Source: Halichoerus grypus
Lineage: Eukaryota > Chordata > Mammalia > Carnivora > Phocidae
Assembly (NCBI RefSeq): GCF_964656455.1
Contig: NC_135717.1
Span: 12,057,033-12,121,032, forward strand
Length of the DNA: 64,000 nucleotides
Reading direction: 5' to 3'
The notes beneath the pieces were generated by a model. That model made no database searches and was not told where the DNA came from. It saw only the letters and a list, made by a program, of their open reading frames with translations. Below, one piece after another: positions 52,504 through 63,245 of this stretch. Each line of letters starts with the position of its first letter. Within the stretch, counting starts at the first letter, position 1. Both the position numbers and the translations under genes were made by a program.

Positions 52504-52690
52504 TGAGACACCTGGGTGGCTCAGTTGGTTGAGTGTCCAACTCTTGATTTCGGCTCAGGTCATGATCTCAGGGTCCTGGTTTCAAGCTCCACCATGGGCT
52601 CCGCACTAAGCACGAAGTCGGCTTGAGATTCTCTCTCTCTCCCTCTCCCTCTGTCCCTCCCCCCCCTTTAAAATAAATCAATAAATCTTT
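52504..52690 (+). repeat. CAN SINE inside MIR, with long AAAG tail
   Basis: Worn head gattgagacacctgggtggc, body ctcttgatttcggctcaggt, CT block then aataaatcaataaatctttg. Its A tail has expanded into the microsatellite at 52691-52888. Confidence 0.95.
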
Positions 52691-52722
52691 GAAAGAAAGA
52701 AAAAAGAAAGGAAAGAAAGAAA

Positions 52723-52771
<49 letters not shown>

Positions 52772-52792
52772 AAAAGAAAGAAAGAAAGAAAG

Positions 52793-52875
<83 letters not shown>

Positions 52876-52888
52876 AAAAGAAAGGAAG
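52691..52888 (+). repeat. AAAG microsatellite, ~200 bp
   Basis: About 49 tetranucleotide units with a few AAG, AAAAG and GAGA interruptions. It is the longest simple repeat in the window and creates long spurious Lys/Glu (plus strand) and Phe/Leu/Ser (minus strand) frames. Confidence 0.98.
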
Positions 52889-52930
52889 ACCATGCCGGGT
52901 GCATAGTAAGTCTTGAATAAATGTTACCTT

Positions 52931-53890
52931 GTAGAGGCAGCCAGACAGTAACAGAAAGGCTAATGTTTGCCTGCTTAGTTTCATCTATATCATGATTCTG
53001 GATCGTACCAGCAAAGTTTCTCGAATTATTGTAAAAATGTTTCAGTTACATAGTCACTCATCAACTTGCCAAGACTGCATAATATTTTGCTGTAAATGAG
53101 TAATAAAACATTGAATCAATTCAATTTGTCACCAAGTTTACAACCTGAGGAAAAAGGAGGCTGATTTAAAAGAGAGGGGGGGACAAAAGTGAGTCAGTTA
53201 TTTCTTTTTATTTATTGTTCTTTCAGATGGCTGGCATTTTTAAAGTCTCATTTTGAGAGGAAAAGTCAGTCTCCCAGCTGTAATTTTCCCCATCTTTGTA
53301 GAAAAACATGGCTTCCCTAACACCTACAAGGACTCCCAAAGGAAGCTGAAGTGATGCCCATTGTGATGGCACAGACGTCCTGCAGAAACGTGATGAACAC
53401 GGCAGGCCAAACGGAAAGGAATAGGCAAGACTAGAAGGTCTGTTAAACATCGGCAAAAACAAATCCCACCTATTGAAAGGCTGACATTTGATGGAAGCAC
53501 AATGGAATTCGCTCTCTTTGTAGCAGAAATTTAAGGGCAGTTACCTTGCAAGAAAAGAAAGAAAATGTAATTAATTAATGCCAGTGGTTTTGTCCATAAT
53601 GAAGAAGACACAATGTGCCATCATTCACCTCATTTGCATTCGATTCGGAAGACACTTCTCATGCAAATACACCATTTGATTTTAGGTTATTAGTTCGGTG
53701 ATGGATTGAAACCAGGAACCTTGAACATAGCAAAGAACATTTTCTTCTAGTCCCTTTTACTTTGAACTAGAATATATGCAGCTTGGTGTCCTGTGTATTG
53801 TGGGCAGCTAAGAACTGTTGATCGTTTGACCTGGAGATGAGCAATTAGAAGAGAAAGTAATTGTAAATCTTGAGTGTCAACAGATACTTT
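52931..53890. other. Unique sequence with a possible conserved block
   Basis: Repeat-free. 53500-53740 has paired octamer motifs (see findings). The 79-codon minus-strand frame at 53223-53462 lacks a domain. Confidence 0.45.
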
Positions 53891-54058
53891 TATTTTTTTT
53901 TAAGATTTTATTTATTTATTTGACAAAGAGAGAGTACAAGCAGGGGGAGCAGCAGAGGGAGAGGGAGAAGCAGACTCCCCGCTGAGCAGGGAGCCCAATG
54001 CGGGACTCGATCCCAGCACCCTGGGATCATGACCTGAACTGAGCCACCCAGGTGCCCC
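53891..54058 (-). repeat. CAN SINE, head deletion
   Basis: Reverse copy: ttaagattttatttatttat, gactcgatcccagcaccctg, then catgacctgaactgagccac, so about 22 bp between body and head are missing. Confidence 0.95.
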
Positions 54059-54455
54059 TCTATTTAGTAATTTTTATACACACGGGAGACTTCACAAGAA
54101 AAAGAAGACCCAAAGAAGCAGTTAGGGCCCAAAGCTTATATTTTAGGCTGGACAAAGAGTAGTAAACTGTGAAAACATGACAAAATAAAGAGGTTTGGGC
54201 TAGGGCAGTTAAACGTGGAAAAATAACTAGGAATGCAGTTATAGGGTTAGTTTAACAAGGCGTGTTTGTACAGATTCCTCTTCACCTTGATTCCCCGTCT
54301 CTGGTAATAAGAATGTTTCTTTCTTCCCGGCACAGGGATGGTACCTTTCCCAGGGGAGTTTTATCTCCTGCCTTCAAGAAGAAAAAGGAAGGTCAGAGTG
54401 TCCTTACATGTGCTATTGTTTGAGTGCCTTCACTTTAAAATAACGAATATGCCAA
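54059..54455. other. No recognised feature
   Basis: Unique sequence. Confidence 0.4.
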
Positions 54456-54460
54456 GGGGC

Positions 54461-54660
54461 AGGCGCCTGGGTGGCTCAGTCAGTTAAGCGTCTGACTTTG
54501 GCCTCAGGTCATGATCTCAGGGTCCTGGGATCGAACCCCCCCTTTCCCCCCACCCCGTGTCAGGCTCCCCACTGGGCAGGGAGTCTGCTTCTCCCTCTTC
54601 CTTTCCCGCTCCCCCAGCTTGTGCTCTCTGTCTCTCTTAAATAAATAAAATCTTTAAAAA
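54461..54660 (+). repeat. CAN SINE, first of a head-to-tail pair
   Basis: Head aggcgcctgggtggctcagt; body tgactttggcctcaggtcat; a C-rich expansion at 54536-54556; tail aaataaataaaatctttaaa. Left flank aatatgccaag (54446-54456) recurs after the second SINE (aatatgccaaag near 54895-54906), so the pair shares an outer target-site duplication. Confidence 0.95.
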
Positions 54661-54669
54661 AATAATCAA

Positions 54670-54886
54670 GGGACCCCTGGGTGGCTCAGTCGTTAAGCGT
54701 ATGCCTTCGGCTCAGGTCATGATCCCAGGCTTCTGGGATCGAGCCCCGCATCGGGCTCCCTGCTCCTCGGGAAGCCTGCTTCTCCCTCTTCCACTCCCCC
54801 TGCTTGTGTTCCCTCTCTCGCTGTGTCTCTCTCTGTCAGATAAATAAATAAAATCTTTAAAAAAAAATAAAATAAATAAAAATTTA
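54670..54886 (+). repeat. CAN SINE, second of a pair, young subfamily
   Basis: Head gggacccctgggtggctcag, body cgttaagcgtatgccttcgg, tail gtcagataaataaataaaat. Flanks aataatcaa (54661-54669) and aatgatcaa (54888-54896) fit insertion into the 3' edge of the first SINE. Confidence 0.96.
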
Positions 54887-54999
54887 AAAATGATCAATAT
54901 GCCAAAGTGGAGTATTTTGGGGGGCGGGGCATACTCTGACAGCCTCAGCGGCCTTCATGCACTTGGGGCATAACCCAAGTCAAAGGCAATAGAATAGCA

Positions 55000-55130
55000 A
55001 GAACTATTTTACCAATGAAGAAACGGAGATGCAGAGAAGCTGACTTGCCCAAAGGCACACAGAACCACAAACCGAACCCAACTTCCTCTGACTTCAGAGC
55101 AGTTCTTCACACCCTTCGATGCCTGCCTCT
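55000..55130 (-). repeat. MIR SINE
   Basis: aatgaagaaacggagatgca gagaagctgacttgcccaaa ggcacacag matches the antisense MIR core. Confidence 0.82.
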
Positions 55131-55489
55131 CTCAGAAGGGGCTGGAAAGTCGTTAGAAGATATGCTGCCCACCACCCACAAAACCTCCAGGGCAATGAAG
55201 AAGGGGTGCACTGGGGAAAGGAATGGGATGTCAGAAGCAGTTCAGAACCCTCTCCATGAACCCCTTCTCCACCACGGCAGCTGATATGATCCCCATGGGA
55301 TCCAAGACCCCCAATCCCAACAATGCACAGATGGAGATGGTTCTGGGGCTGCCCAGGGTACAGCGGAGGAGGGAGACCCAGAAGGAAAGAGCAGAGGCTT
55401 GTCTGGGACTCGGCCCCCTGCTAGCCTCAAGACGGAGGGCGAGACAGTATTTCACACTCGAATAATCATTGTAATACATGAATTTCATT
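55131..55489. other. No recognised feature
   Basis: Unique sequence; overlapping frames on both strands without domains. Confidence 0.4.
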
Positions 55490-56310
55490 AAGAATTTTTC
55501 TCAAACTGTATTTTTATCTGTTTACAGAAGGAATACATACTCATTATAATAAGCTTGGAAAGCACATAAATAAAAAGAAGAAAATAGGGGCGCCTGGGTG
55601 GCTCAGTTGGTTAAGCAACTGCCTTCGGCTCAGGTCATGATCCTGGAGTCCCGGGATCGAGTCCCGCATCAGACTCCCTGCTCAGCGGGGAGTCTGCTTC
55701 TCCCTCTGATCCTCCCCCTCTCATGCTCTCTGTCTCCCATTCTCTCTCTCAGATAAATAAATTTAAAAAAATCTTTAAAAAAAAAAAGAAGAAAATAAGT
55801 CACTTAGAATGCCACTACCAAGCGCAACCACATTTACCAGTGTGATGCATTAATTTGTTTGTTTTATGTAAATACATACATTAATGGCCAAAAAAAAAAA
55901 AATGACACAATCCTGTGCTTGCTATTTTATAACCTGCTTTTTAGGTGATAATCTCATGAACCTGTTCCCAAAGCGCGTGTGTTCCCCTCTGAGGTCCGTG
56001 AGAACTCATTTACTGGCTGGGGCAGGGTACCCTCGTTGTGCGCCTATTAGAACTTCCTTAAGCAGTCTCTAATTCTGAGATGTCAAGATAGTTTCTAGCT
56101 TTTTACTCCTACAACGCTTTCTGGACAAACAGATTTAGCCCAATCATGATTATCTCCCTAGAAGAAATTTCTAGATGTAAGTGCTAGGCCAAATTACTGA
56201 TGCGTATTTTTAAGGCTTTTAATGAATACTGCCCAAATGACGTCCACAGAGGATGCACTGATTTAGATTCCTGCCAGCAGTGTGTGAGACTGCTTTCCTC
56301 CAAAACAAGG
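55490..56310 (-). repeat. Old L1M LINE 3' end, split by SINE
   Basis: Antisense text: agaaggaatacatactcatt ataataagcttggaaagcac, ccactaccaagcgcaaccac, ctattttataacctgctttt, gaagaaatttctagatgtaa gtgctaggccaaat, tgccagcagtgtgtgagact gctttcc. The order matches the well-known old L1 3' segment. Confidence 0.82.
55587..55782 (+). repeat. CAN SINE inside L1M
   Basis: Head ggggcgcctgggtggctcag; tail ctcagataaataaatttaaa. Perfect 15-bp target-site duplications aaaaagaagaaaata at 55572-55586 and 55783-55797. Confidence 0.98.
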
Positions 56311-58446
56311 TACGAAAACACCTCAATTATTGAACGCAAACAGCACTGTTAATGCAATGTCGCAATCAAAATGTAACTAGATTAGAGCAAGGACAGGCTT
56401 ATTCCGTCCTCTTACAGAGCCTGCTTCCCGTCCAAAAATTCCCCTCCTCCCCCCATTCTCCTTCTACCTTCCCGTTATCAAGAGAACAGCCCTAACTCTA
56501 CCATTGGTTTACCCAGGAAACAATGATGCCCACTCCCCACATAGCCTGGGATACTGCTGAGGTAATCCATTGACCAGATTTTATCTAACTTGTAAATTCT
56601 TATCCTTTTAAAGACATGAAGGCTTTCTGGGTTGCTGATTCAAGGGAACGTTCCTTTGAAGGTAAAAAATCTATTAACATATAAAAGAACAGTACACCTG
56701 GGCAAATCACCCATCAACTCAGATAATCTGTCTTCCTGGAAAACTACTTACCACTCTAGAAAAGTTCACTGCTCAAATCCCAACAGGTTCGACCTATTTA
56801 GGTTCCTTCAGTGATAAGAAAGGCTCATTGATGATGAAAAGCCTAAAGAGCCCAGGATCCTAGTAAGGAAAGATCGGACGCTACTGATAAAGTAAGGAGT
56901 GATTGGAGTTCAGGATCAATTCAGTTCCAGTCTGTTGGAGAAAAGCTAGTTTATGGCAGAAAACCATGATTAATTTTAGAATAAACAATATAATGACTCA
57001 AGTGAGTTATTAGTTACTGGAGAGAGGAAGCACATTTAGTAAAAACATGACTTAGTCAGACATGTAATTCTTTGCTGAGCTCAGTAAAGTTAAATGTGGC
57101 AAAAATGCCAGAAACAGCTTTGCAATTGGAATATGCAATTTAAAATAAGTAAAGATTACTCCCAGGTAGTTTATTGCTTTAACTACATCGAGGCATGTCC
57201 CTGTAGCAGACAGGATAATGACTCTCATTTCATTTTTGGTGTGTGCCAAATATCTTCAGTTAGCTTTGCTTTATTGGCTTCATGCAATTTATTGCAGTAC
57301 TAGAATGCGATTGTAATGCAACTAGTATTTTAGTTTTATCTTCCACTGGTAATTTTTCTTCTTTATGGTGACGATACTGTCTGCATTAATACAAACCGTA
57401 GAAATTATACAGTGTGCAAACTTGTTTTCGGCAGCTCCCTTGCTCCTGAAGAGCAGAACCATTAAGAGCCAACTCCCATAACATGGTGAGAGCCAAGTAT
57501 TTGCCAGAGGAGAAGCAACAACATGTCTAACAGCATTTACAGCTCCATAAAGTGATTTATTTGACTAAGAACCACTTGAAAGCCAATTTTCCCACGGATT
57601 CAAAAAGAGGTGAAATGTTCTTTAAGATCTTCTAAGTATTCTTCCAATAAATCCTTAGAATGGAAAACCCAGTGCCAAAGGTGGCAGCATTTGGGGATGA
57701 CTGGAACCCCTCAGACAGTCTTCAAAAATATGTTTACTCAGCCTGTTCTGCATTTATTGATCTGGTCAAGTTCACACCACTGTAGTCTGCTAGGGAATTA
57801 TTTAACTATTTCCAATTGGCTGAAAGTTGGCTAAGCAACGTGCCAAATAGGATTTTACCTAGAGTTAGACCAGATCAATAATACACGTCATCACATTAAG
57901 GGCGGTTTTCTATGAAAGGAAGAATTCTTATCCCAATATGTATGGCCAAGATGCCTCCTTATTCTAGGCATCTTTGCAGAGCTGTTTAAGAAAGAAACCA
58001 AATTAAGTCAGATTTGTCATTTAGGCCCTGCTGAAAATGTATCTCTCAACCATGTTCCTTCATCCTACCTAAATTATGCTGGAATTTATCCCATAGACTA
58101 AGGTATATATCTTTAAGAGTCCCCTGTTAAAATCCAGATTTCCCAGTAGTAGCCACATAGCAAACTATTGCAGTCATTACTTCTTAGTAAAATGAGTTTA
58201 TTCAATTGATATACAAACACAGCAGAGCTATGATGGCATAGCATATGGGCTGGTTATGTTTTGGTAGAGAAGGGGAAAGTCCAAAACATGAGTTCTGTAC
58301 TCATGAGTAATCTCAGGTAGCCACAGCACGCTGGGGGTCCAGGGGCAGCTGGGAAACAGCCCAGAAGAGTGGGTTCCAATGGACAGGAGTGTTGGGAAAT
58401 TACAGGAGGGCACAGAAAGGGAAAATACAAATGAATTGTGGTAAAA
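56311..58446. other. Longest repeat-free stretch
   Basis: More than 2 kb without any recognised transposable element, in a window where one usually occurs within 500 bp. Frames of 60-131 codons exist on both strands but show no domain or coding bias I can support. 57040-57900 is the best candidate block for conserved regulatory sequence. Confidence 0.5.
57040..57900. promoter_or_regulatory. Candidate conserved non-coding element
   Basis: AT-rich, repeat-free, with clustered homeodomain/POU/CEBP-like words: tatgcaatttaaaataag, cttcatgcaatttattgcag, gcattaatacaaaccg, aagtgatttatttgactaag. Inference from composition only; conservation was not tested. Confidence 0.3.
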
Positions 58447-59112
58447 AATAATATCAACAAGTGCTGGTGAATATGTGGAGAAACTGAACCCTTCATGCAG
58501 TGCTGGTGGGAATGTAAAGTGGTGCAGCCATTGTGGAAAACAATCTGGCAGTTCCTCAAAAGGACACAGCAATCCCATTCCTAAATATATACCCAGGAGA
58601 ATTGAAAACATATGTCCACACAAAAGCTTCTACATGAATATTCAGAGCAATGTTATTCACAATAGCTGAAACATAGAAACCACCCAAATATTCATCAATA
58701 CTAATGAATGGATAAACAAAATGTAGTATATCCATACAATGGAATATTATCTAGCAAGAAAAAGGAATGAAATACTGACAACAGCTATAACACGGATGAA
58801 CCTTGAAAATATTATGTTAAGGAAAAGAAGCCAGTAACAAAAGATCACAGACTGTATGATTCCACTTATAGGAGACATCCAAAATAGGCAAATCTATAGA
58901 GACAGAAATTAGATTAATAGTTGCCTGGAGCTGGGGGATACGGGAGATGGGGAGTAACTACTAATGGGCATGGAGTTTCTTTTGGGAAGATGAAAGTGTT
59001 TTACAACTAGATTATGATGATGGTTGCACAACCTTGTGAATATATTAGCAAACATAGATTTGTACTTAAATAGATTAAATGGAATCTACATTATCTCTAT
59101 AAAACTTTTTAA
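58447..59112 (+). repeat. L1M LINE ORF2 end and 3' UTR
   Basis: Forward L1M: agtgctggtgaatatgtgga, gcagtgctggtgggaatgta aagtgg, ccatacaatggaatattatc, agttgcctggagctggggga, gatggttgcacaaccttgtg. A SINE follows at its 3' end. Confidence 0.93.
58475..58669 (+). pseudogene. L1 ORF2p C-terminal fragment (degraded)
   Basis: A 64-codon open stretch within the L1M, in the region coding the end of ORF2p. It has no catalytic domain and is a remnant. Confidence 0.6.
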
Positions 59113-59322
59113 GGAGCACCTGGTGGTTCAGTTGGTTAAGTGTTTGACTCTTGGTTTCGGCTCAGGTCATGATCTCAGGGTTGTGGGATTGAGGCCCTGG
59201 ATGGGCTCTGTTAAGCACAGAGTCTGCTGGAGATTCTCTCCCTCTCCCTCTGCTCCTCCCCTTCTCACACACTCTCTCTCTCTCTCTAAAAAAAATAAAA
59301 AATTTAAAAATAAATAAATAAA
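59113..59322 (+). repeat. CAN SINE
   Basis: Worn head aggagcacctggtggttcag (one G of the 'gggtgg' run lost); body cttggtttcggctcaggtca; CT block; tail aataaataaataaaac. Confidence 0.95.
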
Positions 59323-59336
59323 ACTAAAATATTTTT

Positions 59337-59535
59337 TAAAGATTTTTTTATTTATTCATTTGAGACACAGAGATACAGAGAGAGAGAGAGCATGAGCAGG
59401 GGGAGAGGCAGAGGGAGAGGGAGAAGCAGGCTCCCCGCTGAGCCAGGAGCCCAAAGTGGGGCTCGATCCCAGGACCCTGGGATCATGACCGGAGCCAAAG
59501 GCAGACGTTTAACCGTCTGAGCCACCTGGCACCCC
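59337..59535 (-). repeat. CAN SINE
   Basis: Reverse copy next to the previous one: aaagatttttttatttattc, gatcccaggaccctgggatc, end gagccacctggcacccc. Confidence 0.96.
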
Positions 59536-60257
59536 AAAACTATTTAAAATATTAATTGTACCTGGACTTGACCCAGGTTCCTCATTCACTATTATTACCT
59601 ATATTTCTAATTAACTTCTAACTTATTCTGAAACAGTATAAAAATGGATAGCCTAAAACTTAAAGTGTAAAGAATATAAAGCCAAAAACCAAGTAGAACT
59701 GGATTTGAATCTGAGCTCCATGACTTCTTGGACCCCTGAGGTAAACAGTTTGTCTAGACCATGACTGTTGGTTCTTGCCCTGACCAAGCATCAAGCAGCC
59801 TCCCAACATATTTACCATCCTGTCTTACTGTGAGTAAACACCTATGTCTTCAAAATAAGTTCCAATTTTAAGTTTTCATAAATAAAATTCTGGGTTCCAA
59901 AGGATTAAAAAAAAAACACAAAAAGATCATTCATTAGGGGCAGATTAAACATATTCCTGATTGTCATCCAACACATCTGAGCCACCAGGAGAATGGTAAT
60001 CTGGCCTCTTAATTTGAATGTCTGGGAAGAAAAAAATAAAACTTGACAAAATTAGGGACTGACATTACAACTGGAACACATAGGAAGCTACATAGAAATT
60101 CAGGCTCAAAGCCCCTCATAAATAATTTCATTTGCCAAATTTTACTTTTAACGAGATTTAGATTTAGCCTTAATAGATTTGGTTGCATGGCTGCCCATAA
60201 CACAACTTCTGTGAGAAACTGTAGAAAACCAAGTACCTACTGATAACTGATTTAGTC
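59536..60257. other. No confident feature
   Basis: AT-rich. 59685-59770 (ggatttgaatctgagctcca) may be a worn MIR fragment. Nothing else assigned. Confidence 0.4.
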
Positions 60258-60391
60258 TTTTTTTTTTTTTTTAAGTAGGCTCCATGCCCAGCATGGAGCC
60301 CAACTCAGGGCTCAAACTCACAACCCCAAGATCAAGACCTGAGCTGAGATCAAGAGTCAGAGGCCTAACTGACTGAGCCACCCAGGCGCCC
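60258..60391 (-). repeat. CAN SINE, short subtype
   Basis: Reverse copy: T-tract, taagtaggctccatgcccag, gatcaagacctgagctgaga tcaagagtc, end gagccacccaggcgccc. It lacks the CT block, as do the copies at 4597 and 28057. Confidence 0.96.
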
Positions 60392-61256
60392 AAAGAAAAA
60401 ATTAGTTTTTTGGAGCTCACAGTCCAAAGATGACCCTTCCATGGTTTGCAGAATCCCCAATTCTCTATACTTGAGTATAGGAAACTCCTCCACCCCAGCA
60501 TATCTCATTACCTTTAAGACAAAGTATAGATGTTTACCCCAATCCTTACTGAAAATTCTACATGAAATGACTCTTCATATTATAGATCCCTCAGACCTAA
60601 CATAAAGTAGAATTTACCCCATTTTCATAAGGAGCTTTCTATCAACCATCGAAGATTACAAACTCATTAATTTGAAGGATTTATTCTCAGAATTCCATAT
60701 TGTTTTCCTTCTCAGTAAGCCTCTCAACCAAGCATCTTGCATGAAGAGCAAAAAGGTTTTAGGTACAACTTATCCACAAGAACAACTCTACACTCTGCTT
60801 CTTGTATATGATAAATCTCGAGGAGCTAGTTGTGAACAACATAAGACTTCATAACACATTTATTAGTCTATCATCAGCCTTTGATTCTCTGGACAGGGAC
60901 TGTCTTTTCACTAACTTGATGATCTTGGCAAACATCCCAGATGATTAACATGGCCCAAAACCTGTATTATAATACTATGGCCAGAATCAGAATGGCTAGG
61001 CATGATCTTAAGTCAGACAAAATTCCATTTTTAAACTGGATAAAACAGGGCTTTCTATATCCTACTTCATTTTGATTTTTACATACGAGGCAACTTGATC
61101 CTATTTCAGATGAATGGTATACCTGCCTTCCCACCATAGTTAATAGAAAGATGAATGAGTTAAACAGGGTTACAGCTTTACAGCATGAACAGCCTTAAGA
61201 CCCAACTCAAACTGTTGGCTAATCACTGTCAAAAAAAGCAGTTCAAATTCAACTAT
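60392..61256. other. No recognised feature
   Basis: AT-rich unique sequence. Confidence 0.45.
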
Positions 61257-61304
61257 GTAAAAAAAAAAGAAGAAGAAAGAAAGAAAGAAAGAAGAAAGAA
61301 AAAA
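61257..61304 (+). repeat. AAAG/AAG microsatellite
   Basis: Poly(A) followed by imperfect AAG and AAAG units. Confidence 0.92.
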
Positions 61305-61924
61305 ATGTTGATTTGGGCAGGAATCCATCAATGTTCAAATGGAAAATACTACAGAGCTTCATCCATCATGTTACTGCATGCTATAATTGAATGGTATGAT
61401 TTTTAGCTAATTCATCCTGGTGGGCCTATATGCTTCACCACATAGGTGAAGAGGCTTCAGCTGGAACTCCCTGCAGGTCACTCCACACCCAGGAAGCCAA
61501 CTAGAACCATGGCCTTCCAGTTTTCCTTGCCACAATGTTCCCTTCCTGGTTCCACGATGTGGAATCATAGGGCCTCAGATGAGAATTTATCCAGGCTCCT
61601 GAGCACATTTCTAGCTCCATTTTAAGGAAAATGCTTTTTGTCCACGGGTTCCCCTGTGGCTTACCAGCACGAAAACTTGAGATGACCCCTGCTGCTTCAG
61701 GACAAAAACATAGGCTTTTACAACTTCTCTTCGGAATAGAAAGTTATCTTTGTTAACTAGGATCTAAAATACATATCTACTGCTTCCCTGGATAATAGTA
61801 CAATGGATCCATCCTTGAAAGCTCATACACTGAAGCTGATTCTGTATGATCGATCAGAAAAAGAGAGACTGGTTGGTTAGTTGGTTGTCTGCTTGTTAGT
61901 TTGTGGATATTGGATAGCTCATAG
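61305..61924. other. No recognised feature
   Basis: Unique sequence, with a short TTGGTTAG-type direct repeat near 61870-61885. Confidence 0.4.
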
Positions 61925-61934
61925 AATCACCATG

Positions 61935-62138
61935 AGGGCTGCCTGGGTGGCTCAGTTAGTTAAGCGTCTGCCTTCGGCTCAGGTCATTATCCCAGCATCT
62001 TGGGATCGAGTCCCGCATCGGGTGCCCTGCTCAGCGGGGAGCCTGCTTCTCCCTATGCCTGCCACTCCCCCTGCTTGTGCGTGCTCACTCGCTCTCTCTC
62101 TCTCTGACAAATTAAATAAATAAAATCTAAAAAAAAAA
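61935..62138 (+). repeat. CAN SINE, young subfamily
   Basis: Head gggctgcctgggtggctcag, body gcgtctgccttcggctcagg, tail ttaaataaataaaatctaaa. Target-site duplications aatcaccatg at 61925-61934 and 62139-62148. Confidence 0.98.
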
Positions 62139-62148
62139 ATCACCATGG

Positions 62149-62648
62149 ATTGGAGAACAAGGTTTCAGTTTCGGCTTCCAGAAACAATTCCCAAACCACA
62201 GCTCAGAACTGAGTTGATGAAGAAACCATTGACACTGGTCTTGAGATCTGGACACTTCCATTGGTCCCTCTGCTTCTCTAACATCAGGAACACCAATTTG
62301 CCACCATTGCTGCTGCTTCCTCTACTAAGGAAACTCCCCATCCCTGCCTTCTTATAACTTTGGGAACAAAATTAAAGTCCAATATGGATATAACCAACTG
62401 GAGGACCCTAAGTCCCATGTCTGGGCCCTCATTTCAAGGGACACTAAAAAACCAAGTATAGAATATTTTTAGGGTCTATGCAAGGTAGTTTTTGCCCCCA
62501 AACTAAGACTCAAAAAATGAGGCATTCCCTAAGCCAAGAACGGGATTCAGTTATTGCCTGACCATGATGAATGACAAACTACAACTACCATTTGGTACCA
62601 TACTTCCAAAAGTATCATTATAAAACAACTAGCATTTAAGAATGAGAA
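62149..62648. other. No recognised feature
   Basis: Unique sequence; a 70-codon frame at 62145-62357 has no domain. Confidence 0.4.
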
Positions 62649-62649
62649 T

Positions 62650-62834
62650 TTATTATTTATTTGAGAGAGAGACAGAGAGAGCACAAGTAGGGGGAGGAGC
62701 AGAGAGAGAGGGATAAGCAAACTCCACACTCAGGGCAGAGCCCCACACAGGGCTCAATCTCACAATCCTGAGATCATAACCTGAGCTGAAATCAAGAGTC
62801 GGTTGCTTAACCAACTGAGCCACTCAAGTGCCCC
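62650..62834 (-). repeat. CAN SINE, older
   Basis: Diverged reverse copy: ttattatttatttgagagag, agatcataacctgagctgaa, end accaactgagccactcaagt gcccc. Confidence 0.93.
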
Positions 62835-63030
62835 AGGAATCTATATTTTTTACAAATTCCTCTGGTAACTCAAATACAGTCTTCAATGATTTGGAAACTA
62901 CTTGTTTAAACCTGTCTTTATACTCTTAGCTCAGAGAAAACAAACATAGGCCTGCATTAGTTTTGCTCCTAAAGTCCAAGAAGTGGCCACATTAAGAATC
63001 CATCCTCATATTCTGTAGTTACTATGAAAG

Positions 63031-63066
63031 ACACTAAAATTAATAGGTAATAATTAATTTTAGTGT
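63031..63066. repeat. Perfect 14-bp inverted repeat
   Basis: acactaaaattaat (63031-63044) and its exact reverse complement attaattttagtgt (63053-63066), separated by aggtaata. Confidence 0.95.
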
Positions 63067-63245
63067 GGTTTATCTATATGATGAACTCTGGTGCAGAAAT
63101 TTAAAATGTTCATTATAAAGAGTATTTGATGGCATGGGAAATACCCATTATACAGTATCAAGAGAATAAAGAATAATATTCAATATTATGTTGTGTGCAA
63201 CATGCATAAAGTGCTCTCAACCATGTAAAATAAATATATACATAA
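63067..63245 (+). repeat. Possible old L1 3' fragment
   Basis: tttatctatatgatgaactc tggtgcagaaatttaaaatg and tatttgatggcatgggaaat resemble old L1 3' text ('ggaatactatgcagccattaaaaat...gacatgggaaaatg'). Weak. Confidence 0.4.

Larger units (their letters stand above)
51870..52930 (+). repeat. MIR SINE split by three CAN SINEs
   Basis: MIR pieces: 51870-51932 (tggtgaagaagacaggtgct), 52142-52167 (gagtctggtttcaaaactga), 52358-52503 (tttcctcatctataaaataa, agggtcattgtgagaattga) and 52889-52930 (gtgcatagtaagtcttgaat aaatg). Read together they give one forward MIR of normal length and order. Confidence 0.87.

Noticed and set aside
52568..52984. Long Phe/Leu/Ser frame resembling membrane segments (138 residues)
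   Set aside because: It is the minus-strand translation of the AAAG microsatellite.
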